Positions 61,618 to 64,000 of a DNA stretch of 64,000 bases are shown piece by piece (positions within the stretch are counted from its first letter, which is position 1; each line of letters begins with the position of its first letter). The DNA is from Chrysomallon squamiferum (lineage: Eukaryota; Mollusca; Gastropoda; Neomphalida; Peltospiridae), in the NCBI GenBank assembly GCA_012295275.1, contig CM022668.1, positions 9,887,541 through 9,951,540 on the forward strand, in the 5' to 3' direction. A program made the position numbers and the translations under genes. A model generated the notes under the pieces. It was not told the origin of the DNA and ran no database searches. It was given only the letters and a program-made list of their open reading frames with translations.

Positions 61618-61735
61618 GCTTTCCATCCATCCATCCATCCATCCATCCATCCATCCATCCATCCATCCATCTATCTATCCATCCATCCATCCATCCATCC
61701 ATCCATCTATCTATCTATCCATCCATCCATCTTTC
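61618..61735. repeat. (ATCC)n microsatellite
   Basis: Tetranucleotide CCAT array with CTAT variants. The 120- and 80-codon frames (Ile-His-Pro-Ser repeats) are artefacts. Confidence 0.97.
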
Positions 61736-62052
61736 TGTCTGTTGTCTATCCATATTCATCTTTCCATCCAAATTTTTCAAATAATGATTTATTTTACGTT
61801 ATACAGCAGATATTTATTTATATTATCACCAGGGGTTTGGGTTGGGGCAGGGAAATGATTTGATGTAACTGTCTTATGACTAACAACAATTTGCCCACAT
61901 GCACTGTGTTTATGTTTTAAACACTGACACCAGGAAGACTTGAAGTATGAACACAGACTTTGAACATTGATACGCAGTCTCTTGACACGCCAACACACAC
62001 TTTGACACTGAGTGTCTAGATAGAATCAGATAATCGTCTTCTGCTTTATCAG

Positions 62053-62145
62053 CGTGAAGTGTCTGATACAAGTCGTCTGTCACTCAGAGCTAGAACGTTT
62101 GTTTACATGCAAGATGACGTGTTTTAATATTACTGGGTATCGAAT
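62053..62145 (+). other. CpG-bearing exon-like island
   Basis: Acceptor-like TCTTCTGCTTTATCAG (to about 62052), then a segment open in two frames. One reads REVSDTSRLSLRARTFVYMQ and stops at 62127; the other reads VKCLIQVVCHSELERLFTCK with four Cys and a possible N-glycosylation site (NIT), ending at ACTGG|GTATCG. Eight CpGs in 120 bp. Frame and status uncertain. Confidence 0.18.
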
Positions 62146-62147
62146 AT

Positions 62148-62285
62148 TATTATTATTATTATTTTTGTTTTGTTGTTATTATTATTATTTTTGTTTTGTT
62201 GTTATTATTATTATCTTTGTTTTGTTGTTATTATTATTATTTTTGTTTTGTTGTTATTACTATTATTTTTGTTTTGTTTTTGTTG
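62148..62285. repeat. ~26-bp minisatellite of ATT triplets and TTTTGTTTTGTTG
   Basis: Five units of (ATT)3-4 followed by TTTGTTTTGTTGTT. Confidence 0.92.
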
Positions 62286-62379
62286 TTGCATAATTGTGGT
62301 ATGGAATATGAAACCTATCATTTCCTTTGTTATGATTATGAGAAGCAATGGATCTTTTAAATGTACAGGAAAATACTTG

Positions 62380-62595
62380 TAAACAGACAGACAGACAAAC
62401 AGACAGACCACAGATACACACACTCACCTAAACATGTAAACATTATACATGCACACAAACATACATACATGAACAGACAAACATACACATGCACATATGC
62501 TGTTTGTCTCTCTCTTTCACACACACACACAAACACACACACACACACGCACACATGCATAAATAGACATATAATCAAATACACACACACAAAAT
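62380..62595. repeat. AC-rich compound microsatellite
   Basis: (ACAG)n at 62384-62407 and (AC)n runs at 62518-62549 and 62579-62590. Confidence 0.9.
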
Positions 62596-62599
62596 TATA

Positions 62600-64000
62600 A
62601 TCTATTTTTTCATCTGTATATGACTATGACTATGACTATGACTAATATAGTTGGATATATCAGATGTTGTTGTACGCCTACGACTAAAACAAAACAATGG
62701 CTGCATAAATCGTATATGTGTTTCTCAGAATAAGTTATAATTAAAACTAAAACGTTTGACATAATATCTGACTTGGGTTAACATTCTCAGTATGTTAGCT
62801 GTTAACAAATACATTTGTAGAGAAATCTCGATTTAACAGTAAATTGAAACATGTGTCAGACTATTGCAGGAAATTTGTGGGCAGCAGTGAATAAAGAGAA
62901 AAAGAAAATATTTTATTTTATTTCTAAAATATTAAAAAAAAATTTACATTGAGATTGATAGGAATATTTTTGAAATGAAAATTGTTATATAATTATTATC
63001 AATTGTTTCCGTAATATTATCATTAATTTGTTCATTCACTAGTTTTTATTCACAAGGTTATTCATTCTTGTTACTATTATTCTGTATGTATGTATATATA
63101 CTTAAATTCATACCTACAAATATATATATATAATTTGTGTCTGCATGTACATATGTATGTTTGTAGGTATAAATTTAACATATTTTTCTTTTTGTTACAT
63201 ACATATATATGTATTCTTCTTCTGCTTTCTTTCAGTTTTAAAATGATATATTTCAACTTCAAGGTTTCTGTATGTTACTAATTTTGCATGTCAGATACAT
63301 ACATCTATTGTTACCAGTAAATTAAAACCATATTTCACATGTGGCAGGTTATATAAATGTACACACTGATGGAAACGTATATTAAATTTTGTGGTTTCCT
63401 CTCTACAAGTTGCTTCAATAACTTTTTTGTTTAAACAGTTTTTAAAAACTGCAACCTGTGCAGATGTGTTTGCATAACTTCATTCATCCATTCATACATC
63501 TGTATCTATCTGTCAACCCCTCCAGTCATCTATCCCTCTTTCCCTCCATCCATTGTTTTCCACCCATCCTTTTATCCATCTATCCCTTTGTCCAGCCATC
63601 CATCTATTCATCCAATCATCTGTCCATCCATCCAACCAACCAACCAACCATCCATCAATCTATATGTAATTCAGTCTTTTATAATTTTATCTATTGGAAA
63701 GTTATCTATCTATTCAGTTATCCATGTACCCATTTACATTGTAAAGGAAATTCCTTTCTAGACTGATACAGTGTTCTTGATTAAGTATAAATGGCAGAAT
63801 TTGTTTTCCATCCAACTATCCTTACATTAACAGTGTCTGGAGAAAAAATAAAAACAAACAAACAGCAGCAGCAACAACAACAACAAAAAAAAATCTTTTC
63901 TTCCTGGATTAATGAAATGTACTTTAAGTATAATTGTAGATTTGTGTTTTTGTGGTGTTGATCTTTTGACCTGGTAACAGTGTGTCCGTGTAAAAGTTGC
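62600..64000. other. A+T-rich DNA to the window end
   Basis: (ATCC)-like degenerate tract at 63480-63660, (CAG/CAA)n at 63862-63890. No gene recognised. If the gene begun at 14746 continues, its remaining exons lie beyond 64000. Confidence 0.5.

Noticed and set aside
61501-61863. Ile-His-Pro-Ser repeat protein
   Set aside because: It is the ATCC microsatellite read in frame.

Overview
The window looks like metazoan nuclear DNA, most likely from a mollusc or another lophotrochozoan. It is A+T-rich and packed with very long dinucleotide (CT/GA, CA), trinucleotide (AAT, AGT) and homopolymer tracts. It also carries minisatellites, a short hAT-like non-autonomous transposon and tRNA-derived SINE fragments whose body resembles SINEs I remember from molluscs. 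There is no bacterial-style gene organisation, CRISPR array, rRNA gene or intact tRNA gene. Nearly all long open frames are simple repeats read as protein, or chance frames without an ATG.

The best-supported gene signal is a first coding exon on the + strand at 14746-14935. It lies in a CpG-rich, repeat-poor block (about 14350-14935), opens with an ATG after an in-frame stop, encodes a signal-peptide-like N-terminus and ends in a strong GTAAGT donor in phase 1. I cannot name the gene. By eye, CpG dinucleotides are fairly common from 1 to about 15.5 kb and then scarce for most of the remaining 48 kb, apart from small CpG-bearing islands. In invertebrates that contrast is expected when an unmethylated 5' flank meets a germline-methylated gene body. 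I therefore read 1-14.3 kb as upstream/intergenic DNA and about 15 kb onward as one very long, repeat-filled intron or set of introns, with most later exons beyond the window or too small to recognise.

Layout: 1-14.3 kb holds possible regulatory blocks: GC boxes with an E-box near 0.9-1.1 kb; an exon-like block with an inverted ETS-type repeat at 3.9-4.1 kb; paired TGACGTCA palindromes at 10.9 kb; and three CTCF-like motifs at 11.9 kb. It also holds an hAT-type MITE inside a trinucleotide array. From 15 to 60 kb there are intronic minisatellites (20.8, 29.6, 32.3-33.7, 38.2, 42.6-43.0, 45.3-46.8, 53.2 and 56.1 kb), a pair of inverted dispersed repeats (31.2/36.0 kb), a perfect 92-bp tandem duplication (25.6 kb), SINE fragments (22.9 and 27.7-28.1 kb), and about a dozen short exon-like islands of low confidence. 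A second CpG-bearing block with a signal-like open frame lies at 59.3-59.9 kb.

The most unusual structure is the 1.35-kb minisatellite at 32.3-33.7 kb. Its 23-bp monomer resembles the A-box/D-arm of a tRNA, it has become a 46-bp dimer repeat, and it is flanked by what look like the two ends of the parent tRNA-like sequence. A diverged array of the same 23/46-bp family lies 2.5 kb away in the opposite orientation. All counts and matches were made by eye; no database search or alignment was run.
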